Source: Methyloversatilis universalis (lineage in GTDB: Bacteria; Pseudomonadota; Gammaproteobacteria; Methylococcales; Methylococcaceae). Taken from it: a stretch of 64,000 nucleotides of DNA. The notes beneath the pieces are model-generated. The model did no database searches, was not told where the DNA came from, and saw only the letters and a list, made by a program, of their open reading frames with translations. Each line of letters begins with the position of its first letter. The stretch's first letter is position 1. Below, in pieces: positions 7,919 through 15,652 of the stretch. The translations under genes were made by a program, and so were the position numbers. The stretch is taken from the NCBI GenBank assembly GCA_020723665.1, contig DYIL01000004.1, positions 1 through 64,000 of the forward strand, given 5' to 3'.

Positions 7919-9829
7919 CTAATGACCATTAGCAAAGGCCGTACCAAATTTCCTTATCCCTTCGGGAGAAGGTGGTCCGAAGGGCCGAGCGCTCTCCGGT
8001 CGTGTCAGAAACCATGCCGTGGACCAGGGGGGCATCCGGCCCAACGTCAATGCCGCGGCGACATCCGGATCGCTGACAGCCAGCGGCGGGCCGGAGGGGG
8101 GCTTCAGATGCGACAGCTGTTCGCTGCCGAGATTCGCCCACAGGATCAGGAAGCCGTCGTCATCCAGCGGCCAGACAACCGAAAGCCCTCGTTCGCCCGG
8201 AGTCTCGAAATGCGAACGGCCGCGGCGTATTTTCCCGAGAAGCGGAACGATTTGATCTCGCCGCAATGCCAATAGCGAACGGTAGAAAGCGTGCCATTCC
8301 CGGTGATCCGGCCTGTCCAGCGCGGCCCAGTCCAGTTTCGAGCTGAAAAAAGTCGAAGGATTCGAAGGGGCGGGAATCCGTCGCCGGTGTTCGGGATCGG
8401 CGAAGCGCTCGAAGCGGGCGAATTCGTTGCGCCGTCCTTCGGCTACGGCCTCCGCCAGTTCCGGTCCGAAATCGCAGAAATATCGGAACGGCGACGGACA
8501 GGCGAATTCCTCGCCCATGAACAGCAGGGGCGGGCAAGGTGCCAGCAGCAAGAGCGTTAGCGCGGCTCTGAGCGGACGGGGTTCGGCGAGGTCGGACAGG
8601 CGCTCGCCGAAGGCGCGGTTGCCGACCTGATCGTGGTTTTGTAGAAAAGAGACGAACGCGGTGGGCGGAAGATCGCGGCTGATTTCGCCGCGCCGGCGGC
8701 CATGGCGATAGGGTGAGGTTTCCCCTTGGTAAGCGAAGCCTTCGCTCAGGGCGCGACCCAAGTGTTTCGGGGGCGCGTCGGCATAATCGGCGTAATAGCC
8801 GTCGGTCTCGCCCGTCAGCACGAGGTGCAGCGCATGGTGCACGTCGTCGTTCCATTGCGCGTCGTAGTGCCGAGGCGAGCCGTCGGCTTCCCGAGCGAGA
8901 TAATGCGCCGCGTTGTCGTCGTTTTCGAGCACCAGATGAATGTGCCGGCGGACTCCGGGGCCGGCTCGCACCCGCTCCGCCAACTCCTCGAGAATATCGG
9001 GACGCGAATCGTCCAGGATGGCGTGGACGGCGTCCAGCCGCAGACCGTCCAGGTGATACTCTTCCAGCCAGTAGAGGGCATTGTGAATGAAGAAGTCGCG
9101 AACCGTGCGGTTGTTTTCGCCGTCGAAGTTGATCGCGCCGCCCCAGGGCGTTTGGTGTCGGTCGCTGAAGAACGGCTTCCCATAGACGTGCAAGTAATTG
9201 CCTTCCGGACCGAAGTGGTTGTAGACCACGTCGAGGAATACCATGAGGCCCTTATGATGAGCCGCTTGGACGAGTTCCTTGAGATCGTCCGGTGTCCCGT
9301 AACCGGAATCGGGAGCGAAAAGCAGCACCCCGTCGTAGCCCCAGTTCCAGCGGCCGGGAAAGTCCGCTACCGGCATCAGTTCGATGGCCGTGATTCCGAG
9401 CGAGACCAGATAGTCCAGCTTGCCGCGCACAGCCCGAAAATCGCCCTCCGGCGTGAAAGTTCCGACGTGCAGTTCGTAGATCACGGCTTCTTCCCAAGGC
9501 CGGCCGGTCCAGTTCTCATCGGTCCAGCGGAAACCGGCCGGGTCGATCACCTGGCTGGGGCCGTGCACGTCCCACGGATTGAAGCGCGAGGCGGGGTCGG
9601 GAACGGTAAGTCCCTGGTCCAACCGAAAGCGGTAACGGCTGCCGACTGAGGCTTCCGGCGTCGTGAGTTCGAACCAGCCGTCGCCGTGCCGCCGCATAGC
9701 CAAACGCTTTTCTCCCCGGTCCGTTTCGAGGATGAGCTCAACGCTTTTGGTTTGCGGCGCCCACAGTCTGAAGCGCACGCCGTCTTTCGTGATTTCCGTG
9801 CCGAACGGCATGACGTGTTTTCGAATCAT
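7919..9829 (-). CDS. treZ: Malto-oligosyltrehalose trehalohydrolase
   Basis: About 636 residues, GH13. The enzyme cleaves trehalose from the maltooligosyl trehalose made by TreY, so it acts directly with the next gene product. Visible parts are an N-terminal beta-sandwich (GTEITKDGVRFRLWAPQ), a (beta/alpha)8 barrel with LDVVYNHFG, nucleophile Asp in LDGLRLDAVHA, acid/base Glu in LVLENDD and the third Asp in FLQNHDQVGN, and a C-terminal beta domain. ATG at 9829 (or 9811) fits the family N-terminus and has CAGGG just upstream; an in-frame TTG at 9919 would add about 30 unrelated residues. It lies between treT and the malQ-treY fusion in a tight leftward operon. Confidence 0.94.
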   Translation of the reverse strand: MIRKHVMPFGTEITKDGVRFRLWAPQTKSVELILETDRGEKRLAMRRHGDGWFELTTPEASVGSRYRFRLDQGLTVPDPASRFNPWDVHGPSQVIDPAGFRWTDENWTGRPWEEAVIYELHVGTFTPEGDFRAVRGKLDYLVSLGITAIELMPVADFPGRWNWGYDGVLLFAPDSGYGTPDDLKELVQAAHHKGLMVFLDVVYNHFGPEGNYLHVYGKPFFSDRHQTPWGGAINFDGENNRTVRDFFIHNALYWLEEYHLDGLRLDAVHAILDDSRPDILEELAERVRAGPGVRRHIHLVLENDDNAAHYLAREADGSPRHYDAQWNDDVHHALHLVLTGETDGYYADYADAPPKHLGRALSEGFAYQGETSPYRHGRRRGEISRDLPPTAFVSFLQNHDQVGNRAFGERLSDLAEPRPLRAALTLLLLAPCPPLLFMGEEFACPSPFRYFCDFGPELAEAVAEGRRNEFARFERFADPEHRRRIPAPSNPSTFFSSKLDWAALDRPDHREWHAFYRSLLALRRDQIVPLLGKIRRGRSHFETPGERGLSVVWPLDDDGFLILWANLGSEQLSHLKPPSGPPLAVSDPDVAAALTLGRMPPWSTAWFLTRPESARPFGPPSPEGIRKFGTAFANGH

Positions 9830-9943
9830 CGCCCTGACTTGGGTATGTCCGTTCGAGTTATCCCGGCCGACACCTGTTCCAGCGCCAGTCTTCTGTTCGG
9901 GACTGCTTATGAGGATCAAAAATTTTTGTTTGCACCTGCTTGT

Positions 9944-11209
9944 TCACTGCCCTCTGACCCGAATACCTCCCGCCAGCTCGATGCGTTCGCCCGCGGTGTA
10001 CAGCACGCTCACCATCAGCGTTAGGTATTCGCGAAGGTGGCGGGTGATCAGGAAGTTCTCGCGTACGAACTCGCGCGATTTCCGGCCCATTTCCTCGATC
10101 TTGCGCCGGTCGTGGAGCAGGTAGCGGATACGGAGCGCCGCGCCCTCCGGGGTATTGACCAGGAAACCGGTGTGGTGATCGATCACCTGCAGTCGGATAC
10201 CGCCGGTATCTCCGCCGATGACCGGCTTACCCTTCCAAAGGGCTTCGGTCACGGTCAGGCCGAAGCCTTCGCGCAAGGATTTCTGCACCACCAGATCGGC
10301 GGCTCGCTGCAAGGCATTGATAGTACGGTGGGCATCGGGCGGCAGAAGTAGGACGTGCACGTCGGGATCGCCTTCCGCCGCTTGACGCGCTTCGGCCAAA
10401 ACGGCGTCTCCCTCGGGATCGTCGGCGGCGGAGCCTCCGGCGAGAACCAATTGAATATCCGGGAGAAAATGCTTGGCGATGCGATAAGCTTCGATTACAC
10501 CCAAGGGGTCCTTGAACTGGTCGAAGCGCGAGACCTGCACGATGATCGGGCGCGTCCGGTCGAGCCCGAAACGTGTGCAGACGCTGTCGATTTCTTCGTC
10601 GGATAAATCGACATTCTTGTCGCTCAATGGATCGATGCTGGGCGGAATCAGAAATTGAGGATGAGGCAGCGGCTGGACGAATGCGGCGAGTGAAAAAATG
10701 CTGGCGTCGTAGCCGGCGACGAAACCGCGGAGATAGCGCCAGATCACGCGGTTCGGGCGGTTGATGTCGATATGGCAGCGCCAGATCCACTTGCCCTTGC
10801 GTTCCGGAATGTATCTGAGAAGCGGCGAAGGCTGCGGATCGTGGATGAAAACGATGTCGGCATCGCTCAGGATCGGGCGCAGCTGTTCGGCGTTGAAGGC
10901 GTTGGTTTCTTCGAAGTTTCGCAGCCAGTCGTTGAGCATGGTCACCATTCTGCCCTGAAGACCGTTGTGGAAATTCTTGGTGCATTGATAGAACAGCGCG
11001 TCGCCGGTAATCACTTCCCAGTGGGTTTCGATGCCGAGTTCGCGCATCAGCGGCACATGCTTCTCGAGAATTTCGGCCACGCCGCCGCCGAGACGGGTCG
11101 AGTTGACATGGACCACCCGTTTGTCCCGCAAGGCTCCCGCGAGCTGATGCAACTGATCGATGACGTCCTGGCCGACGACCTCGGCGTAGGATTCCAATAG
11201 GTTAGCCAT
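9944..11209 (-). CDS. treT: Trehalose synthase-type GT4 glycosyltransferase
   Basis: A 421-residue GT4 enzyme of the TreT/trehalose phosphorylase group. It has the N-terminal VVHVNSTRLGGGVAEIL acceptor-site loop, FIHDPQPSPL, a Rossmann hinge, VQVSRFDQFKDP at the start of the donor domain, and the retaining-GT EX7E-like segment SLREGFGLTVTEALWKG. TreT makes trehalose from NDP-glucose and glucose, reversibly in characterised archaeal enzymes. The start overlaps the stop of the upstream DUF5752 gene by eight bases, and GAGGTGGG precedes ATG. Its presence with treY-treZ gives the operon two independent chemistries for trehalose. A trehalose phosphorylase is the main alternative; sequence alone does not settle which direction runs in vivo. 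Confidence 0.85.
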   Translation of the reverse strand: MANLLESYAEVVGQDVIDQLHQLAGALRDKRVVHVNSTRLGGGVAEILEKHVPLMRELGIETHWEVITGDALFYQCTKNFHNGLQGRMVTMLNDWLRNFEETNAFNAEQLRPILSDADIVFIHDPQPSPLLRYIPERKGKWIWRCHIDINRPNRVIWRYLRGFVAGYDASIFSLAAFVQPLPHPQFLIPPSIDPLSDKNVDLSDEEIDSVCTRFGLDRTRPIIVQVSRFDQFKDPLGVIEAYRIAKHFLPDIQLVLAGGSAADDPEGDAVLAEARQAAEGDPDVHVLLLPPDAHRTINALQRAADLVVQKSLREGFGLTVTEALWKGKPVIGGDTGGIRLQVIDHHTGFLVNTPEGAALRIRYLLHDRRKIEEMGRKSREFVRENFLITRHLREYLTLMVSVLYTAGERIELAGGIRVRGQ

Positions 11210-11882
11210 CGCCCACCTCGCACAGGCAGGTCGAGAAAACGCGCGCCAACTCCTCGCGGAGGTTGGTCAGCGTCGTAAAATAGGGGTCGATCTTGGCCAA
11301 GCGCCGGGAGAGACTGTCATAGCGGTCCCCGAAAGACTCCAGCCAGTTCCGAAAGTCGTCCAGCCGATTTTCGTTGCGCCGCTTGGCGTCGATGAAGTGA
11401 TAGAAGATGCTGCTTGGCGACATTTGTCCGATCCGGGTGGCCAGCTTCTCCGGGGTGAAAAACTGGAGATCGGTGCGAAATACGACGGTCAGCGCCCGGA
11501 TGAACTCGAACTGCTGATCCGGCTGCGCCCACGCCAAGACCTCCCGTTCGTCCAGCCGCTGTTCGATGATATCGATCAACTCCTGGCGCAATTCGTCCAG
11601 CGTGTTGTAACTGTTGGGATCGACGACGCTCAGGCGCTCGGCGAGCACCTTGTCGTGCAAAGCGTGTCTGGACCAGGCGGCAAAGTCGTTGCTGTATTCG
11701 GGCTCGTCGAAGCGGGGATGGAGCAGATTGCCCCAGAAGTGGAAATAAATGCTGCCCGGATGAATGGCTAAGAGCTGATCGCGCAGCTCCTTGAGATTCT
11801 GTGCGCGCTTACCCGTCGCAATGGCCAACAAGGCACAGTCGTTGACGATGAAAGGTGTCGATCCGCTGGCATGATTATCCAT
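11202..11882 (-). CDS. DUF5752 family protein, first gene of trehalose operon
   Basis: About 226 residues. The conserved core begins STPFIVNDCALLAIATGKRA and continues through IHPGSIYFHFWGNLLHPRFD, with a second, related half (SPSSIFYHFIDAKRRNENRL) suggesting an internal duplication of a His/Phe-containing helical motif. I recognise this as DUF5752, usually found beside TreT-like glycosyltransferases; its function is unknown. Translation overlap with treT (stop inside treT's first codons) implies coupling and equimolar synthesis, so a regulatory or scaffold role for TreT is a reasonable inference. ATG at 11882 fits the domain; an alternative ATG at 11933 and a long open frame upstream to 12098 look non-coding. 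Confidence 0.75.
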   Translation of the reverse strand: MDNHASGSTPFIVNDCALLAIATGKRAQNLKELRDQLLAIHPGSIYFHFWGNLLHPRFDEPEYSNDFAAWSRHALHDKVLAERLSVVDPNSYNTLDELRQELIDIIEQRLDEREVLAWAQPDQQFEFIRALTVVFRTDLQFFTPEKLATRIGQMSPSSIFYHFIDAKRRNENRLDDFRNWLESFGDRYDSLSRRLAKIDPYFTTLTNLREELARVFSTCLCEVGDG

Positions 11883-12190
11883 GGCGATCACTCGCTTGCC
11901 TGTCGCTTGCACGCTAGTCGATCGGGTTACCATAACCAGCTTGGCGATATTTGTAAATCCGCGAAAGTCGGGGCATACCTCCTGCCCCTGGGCCAATCGG
12001 AGACGCCCGCTGTGTCGGGTTCCGGGAGATTGCTCGGCAGCCCGCCGCCGTAGCCTGGTCGTTCTTTTCCGACAGCGTGTGGCGTGGGTCGTGCGCAAGG
12101 CTCTATGGGTTCGCTTCTGGTCGCCGCGTTTCGTGTGCGCCGTAAGCCGCCCGATCGATACGCGGCTTCTCGCCGCTCGCGCCCCGTGGG
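11883..12190. other. Intergenic region upstream of trehalose operon
   Basis: Some 300 bases between the end of ybbA and the start of the trehalose operon. Open frames here are Arg-rich and unrecognised. The operon promoter should lie here, but I could not pick out a convincing -35/-10 pair or operator. Confidence 0.5.
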
Positions 12191-12940
12191 CTATGGTTCC
12201 GCCGAATCCGGCACGATGCGGCCGCTATCCAGGCGAATTACGCGTTCGCAACGGGAAGCCAAGGACTCGTCATGGGTGACTAGGACCAGTGTGGTGCCTT
12301 TTTCACGGTTCAGTTCGAACAGTAATTCGATGATTGTTCTTCCGGTATTGCTGTCCAGATTGCCGGTAGGCTCATCCGCGAACAGGATCTTCGGCTTGGT
12401 GACGAAAGCCCGCGCCAGGGCTACGCGCTGCTGCTCGCCGCCCGAGAGTTGCCGCGGATAATGCTTGAAACGGCGGCTCAGGCCGACCCGTTCGAGCATG
12501 GCCAGGCTGCGGCCGTGAGCTTCTTCGCCGGCTCCCGCCAGTTCCAGGGGTAGCATTACGTTTTCCAGCGCGGTGAGGTTGGGAAGAAGCTGGAACGACT
12601 GGAACACGAAACCGACATATTCGCTCCGGAGTCGCGCCCGGCCGTCTTCGTCCAAGTCGGTGAGGCAGGATCCGGCCAGCCAGATGCGGCCCGACGAAGG
12701 CAGGTCGAGCCCGGCCAGAAGACCGAGCAAGGTCGATTTGCCCGATCCCGAAGCACCGACGATTGCAAGAGTTTCTCCCGGTTTGATCGAGAGGTCGACT
12801 GCTGTCAATATATCCAGCCGACCATCCGCCGTGATGACGTGTTTGCCGAGATTCTCCGTTCGAATGACGAATTCCGTGTCGCTGTCTTCTAATGCACCGA
12901 TCCGCTGCTGTGTTAGGCGAAAACTGTTGTTGTCCTTCAT
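12191..12940 (-). CDS. ybbA: ABC transporter ATP-binding protein, YbbA/LolD type
   Basis: A 249-residue ATPase of the MacB/LolD/YbbA mechanotransmission group. Walker A is GASGSGKST, the Q-loop lies in FVFQSFQLLPN, the signature is LSGGEQQRVALARAF, Walker B is ILFADEPTGNLD and the switch His is in LVTHD. As in Escherichia coli it is divergent from tesA with overlapping 5' ends. Its usual partner permease (YbbP-like) does not follow it here: the next gene downstream is the unrelated trehalose operon. The protein therefore lacks an adjacent membrane subunit in this window. About 20 extra N-terminal residues precede the usual start of the domain. Confidence 0.9.
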   Translation of the reverse strand: MKDNNSFRLTQQRIGALEDSDTEFVIRTENLGKHVITADGRLDILTAVDLSIKPGETLAIVGASGSGKSTLLGLLAGLDLPSSGRIWLAGSCLTDLDEDGRARLRSEYVGFVFQSFQLLPNLTALENVMLPLELAGAGEEAHGRSLAMLERVGLSRRFKHYPRQLSGGEQQRVALARAFVTKPKILFADEPTGNLDSNTGRTIIELLFELNREKGTTLVLVTHDESLASRCERVIRLDSGRIVPDSAEP

Positions 12941-13517
12941 TTTCCTCGTATTGCCGGCCTTGTGTCAGGCAAAGACCGTTCTTGTTCTGGGCGATAGTAT
13001 CAGTGCCGGATACGGTTTGGAAAAGATAGACTACGGCTGGGTGGCCATGTTGCAGGAGCGGGCGCGGCCGCTCGGAGTCGAGGTCGTGAATGCGAGCATT
13101 TCCGGCGAGACGAGCGCCGGCGGGCTTGCCCGCATCAACCCGCTTCTGCAGCAGCACCAGCCGTCGGTGGTGATTCTCGAACTCGGCGCCAACGACGGCT
13201 TGCGCGGGCTTTCGCCCAAGCAGCTGGAGGCCAATCTGAGCGAAATCATCGTCCGTTCCAAGGCGGCCGGCGCCGAGGTATTGCTGCTGGGCATGAAGAT
13301 ACCGCCGAACTACGGCAAGCGTTACACCGACTTGTTCAGGAATGTGTTTCACCGGGTCGCGGAAACGCATGACACGGCTTTCGTGCCGTTTCTTCTGGAA
13401 GGTGTCGGCGGTCAGGACCATCTGATACAGGCCGATGGCCTGCATCCCAACCGCGAGGCTCAGGCGATCCTGTTTCGCCAGGTTTGGGACAAGCTGGAGC
13501 CGATGCTCGCCCGTTAA
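12864..13517 (+). CDS. tesA: Arylesterase / lysophospholipase L1 (SGNH hydrolase)
   Basis: A periplasmic GDSL/SGNH hydrolase. A signal peptide (RRKLLLSFIFLVLPALCQA) ends just before KTVLVLGDSISAGYG, which holds the catalytic Ser (block I). The block III Asn is in ELGANDGLRG and the catalytic Asp/His are in ADGLHPN. The family hydrolyses acyl-CoA thioesters, aryl esters and lysophospholipids. The start is uncertain. ATG at 12864 keeps the positively charged RRK before the hydrophobic core but overlaps ybbA by 77 bases; TTG at 12927, with AGGCG upstream, would remove it. Either way the two genes share their 5' ends on opposite strands. Confidence 0.9.
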   Translation: MTNSVSLSSNAPIRCCVRRKLLLSFIFLVLPALCQAKTVLVLGDSISAGYGLEKIDYGWVAMLQERARPLGVEVVNASISGETSAGGLARINPLLQQHQPSVVILELGANDGLRGLSPKQLEANLSEIIVRSKAAGAEVLLLGMKIPPNYGKRYTDLFRNVFHRVAETHDTAFVPFLLEGVGGQDHLIQADGLHPNREAQAILFRQVWDKLEPMLAR

Positions 13518-13598
13518 GCTTCCGATCTTAAGCGTCGCGACTTATGCGACCCCGATCCGAAACCGGCTGAATACGGCTTTATTTTCCTCATCGCGGAT

Positions 13599-13973
13599 AT
13601 GACCACGTCCTTAGAAGCACTCCTTGCCAAAGTCAAACAGGGCCAGCCCGTTACCTTCGAAGAAACCATCGCCGTCATCGGGGAATACTACGATTACCGG
13701 CCGACCCGTTTTACCAACGGTACGAACGAGAACCGGGTGGTCAACGAAGCGGGCAGCAACGAAGGTTCCTGCAAGATCTTCTATTTCAGCCGGCTGCACC
13801 GGTTATCTGAGAAGGAAACTCTGGCGCTGTTCGGCGAGCATTACGCCGAAGTGCTGTCTAACCCGAACGGCGACAGCCACAAGAACATCAGGACCTTCAT
13901 GCGTTGCGGCTGGCCGGGTATCGCCTTCGACGGCGAAGCTCTGGTTCGAAGGACGCAAGTCCGCGGCGTGTGA
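13599..13973 (+). CDS. HopJ type III effector-like protein
   Basis: A 124-residue protein of the HopJ family: SLEALLAKVKQGQPVTFEETIAVI at the N-terminus, then the conserved YYDYRPTRFTNG, NEAGSNEGSCKIFYF, and the GDSHKNIRTFMRCGW segment at the C-terminus. Despite the family name it is widespread in free-living gammaproteobacteria with no type III secretion system, so an effector role should not be assumed. ATG at 13599 follows tesA by 81 bases. No secretion gene is nearby. Confidence 0.88.
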   Translation: MTTSLEALLAKVKQGQPVTFEETIAVIGEYYDYRPTRFTNGTNENRVVNEAGSNEGSCKIFYFSRLHRLSEKETLALFGEHYAEVLSNPNGDSHKNIRTFMRCGWPGIAFDGEALVRRTQVRGV

Positions 13974-14454
13974 TCGGATCGGCCGGGCGCGGATCCGTCG
14001 CCGGAGGGCGGTGCGATCCGGAGCTGGCCTCCGCTCACCCGCTGAAACGTGGCGTGGGTGTAGCGTGCTGTCGTTTACCCCGTGTCCCACCGTCTAGTCT
14101 CAGCCAACAAATTGTTGTCTAATCGCGAACGCTTCGCCTACGAACGCTGTCAAAAGCCCGTTTTCCTTAAGGAAGCTCCTGAATAAGCCCTCTCCCGCTG
14201 GGACAAACCTGTCCTGAGCCTGGTCGAAGGGCCGTGCTTCGCACGTTAGCGTTCGCTCCCGGCGAACGGGGGCACGGGTAAGCGCCGCTTGCGGCTCCCA
14301 ACAGGCAAAGTGCGGAGTGACTGGGTTGGGTGAGGGCCTTTTAGATCAAACAGTTGCACTGTTCGCTTTTCCCATTGGAAACTTAATCAGAGCTTCCTTA
14401 AGTTTTTCAGGAAAATGAGGTGCGGTATTACATAAAACATCATTGGAGAGTCTT
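13974..14454. other. Intergenic region with short hairpins and a REP-like unit
   Basis: About 480 bases with no credible gene. Position 14208-14231 carries CCTGTCCTGAGCC followed by TGGTCGAAGGG, a unit that recurs at 31820, 48060 and 53473. It is followed by short hairpins (CGTGCTTCGCACG; GTTCGC...GCGAAC near 14242-14260). The rest shows nothing recognisable. Confidence 0.6.
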
Positions 14455-14706
14455 ATGTTGATCTTTCTCAAGAGCTTGGTGGGCCTTTCGATTGTGATTT
14501 TTATCGTCGGACTGATCAAACCGAAATGGATTCTGTTCTGGATGAAGGAGCCGGACCGCCTCATGGCCACTTCGCTCGGATTGTTGCTGTTCATGGTGTC
14601 GTGGACGAGCATCGCCAAGCTGACCTTGAAGCCGAAGGCGCCGGAGGCGGTCCAGCGTTCGGAGCGTTCCATCGACAAGCAGAATACGCTGCAATTGGGA
14701 CGCTAA
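14455..14706 (+). CDS. Small two-helix membrane protein
   Basis: An 83-residue protein with two hydrophobic segments (about residues 2-22 and 38-56) and a charged C-terminal tail. The motif IKPKWILFWMKEPDRL between the helices matches small conserved proteins of environmental gammaproteobacteria; no function is known to me. ATG at 14455 has GGAGAG four bases upstream, which favours it over an in-frame TTG at 14443. It converges on ppsR with only four bases between the stops. Likely an inner-membrane protein of unknown role. Confidence 0.7.
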   Translation: MLIFLKSLVGLSIVIFIVGLIKPKWILFWMKEPDRLMATSLGLLLFMVSWTSIAKLTLKPKAPEAVQRSERSIDKQNTLQLGR

Positions 14707-14710
14707 GTGT

Positions 14711-15529
14711 TTACCACCGCACGCGTTTCAGCCCGCTGCGGTGGAGAATATTAGCGGCGATTTCTTCCACCGACATGGTCGAGGTGTCCAAATAGGGAAT
14801 TCCCGCCGACTCGAACAGTGCATCCGCGGCGCGGATTTCGTTCCGGCATTGTTCGAGAGAGGCGTAGCGGCTCGCGGGTCTCCGTTCCTCCCTGAGCTGA
14901 TGCAGACGCTCAGGCGTCATGGTCAGACCGAACAGGCGCTTGCGGTGCGTGCGCAGACGCGCCGGCAGGGCGGAAAGATTCAAATCCTCCTCGGTCAGCG
15001 GGTAATTGGCGGTCTTGATGCCGTAGTACAGGGCGAGGAACAGGCTGGCCGGGGTCTTGCCGGAACGCGAAACGCCGACGAGGATGATGTCCGCTTTGTC
15101 GTAGGCGTCCAAACCGATGCCGTCGTCGCAGTCTATGGCGAATCTCAGCGCTTCCACGCGCCGCCGGCCCAGAGCCGCGTTGCCCAAGCCATGGGCTCGT
15201 CCTATCGCTTGGGCGGAAGACTGCCCCAGCGTCGTTTCCAAGCGATCGAGAAAAGCCTCGAAAAGATCGAACACCACGGCTTCGCTGCCTTGCAAAATCC
15301 CGCGAAGATGCTCGTCGGTCAGCGTGCTGAACACGAGCGGCGCCTGTCCGTCCCGAGCAAACGCCTCGGCGATGCGCCGGCGGGTGTCCATCGCTTTGGC
15401 TTCGGAATCGACGAAAGGCTGGGTAACGCGCTCGAAGGTGACGGTTTCGAACTGGCTCAAAAGACTTCGTCCGAAAGTCTCGGCGGTGATGGCGGTGTGA
15501 TCGGACACGAAGAAGACGGTGCGCTTCAT
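14711..15529 (-). CDS. ppsR: PEP synthase regulatory kinase/pyrophosphorylase
   Basis: About 272 residues, DUF299 family. The protein inactivates PEP synthase by ADP-dependent phosphorylation of a Thr near the catalytic His and reactivates it by Pi-dependent dephosphorylation. It has FFVSDHTAITAETFGRS at the N-terminus, the P-loop GVSRSGKTPASLFLA near the middle, and NYPLTEEDL plus GLTMTPERL toward the end. ATG at 15529 with AAGGAAAG upstream starts the conserved sequence; a longer frame to 15610 adds unrelated residues. It is divergent from ppsA across 123 bases, the classical arrangement that pairs regulator and target. Confidence 0.95.
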   Translation of the reverse strand: MKRTVFFVSDHTAITAETFGRSLLSQFETVTFERVTQPFVDSEAKAMDTRRRIAEAFARDGQAPLVFSTLTDEHLRGILQGSEAVVFDLFEAFLDRLETTLGQSSAQAIGRAHGLGNAALGRRRVEALRFAIDCDDGIGLDAYDKADIILVGVSRSGKTPASLFLALYYGIKTANYPLTEEDLNLSALPARLRTHRKRLFGLTMTPERLHQLREERRPASRYASLEQCRNEIRAADALFESAGIPYLDTSTMSVEEIAANILHRSGLKRVRW

Positions 15530-15652
15530 GCTTTCCTTATCATGCTGAGCGGTATTCCCATAGAATACCGGATTCAAGGGCAACGAAGTCGTGAAAAAGC
15601 CGTCGCGCAACAGGCTTTTCGCGCGTGCTCGGCAACTGATGCGGGGTGACCG

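Noticed and set aside
12372..13445. 357-codon minus-strand frame across ybbA/tesA
   Set aside because: It overlaps two well-supported genes in the wrong frames.
13599..13973. HopJ as evidence of type III secretion
   Set aside because: The family is common in non-pathogens and no secretion or chaperone gene is nearby.
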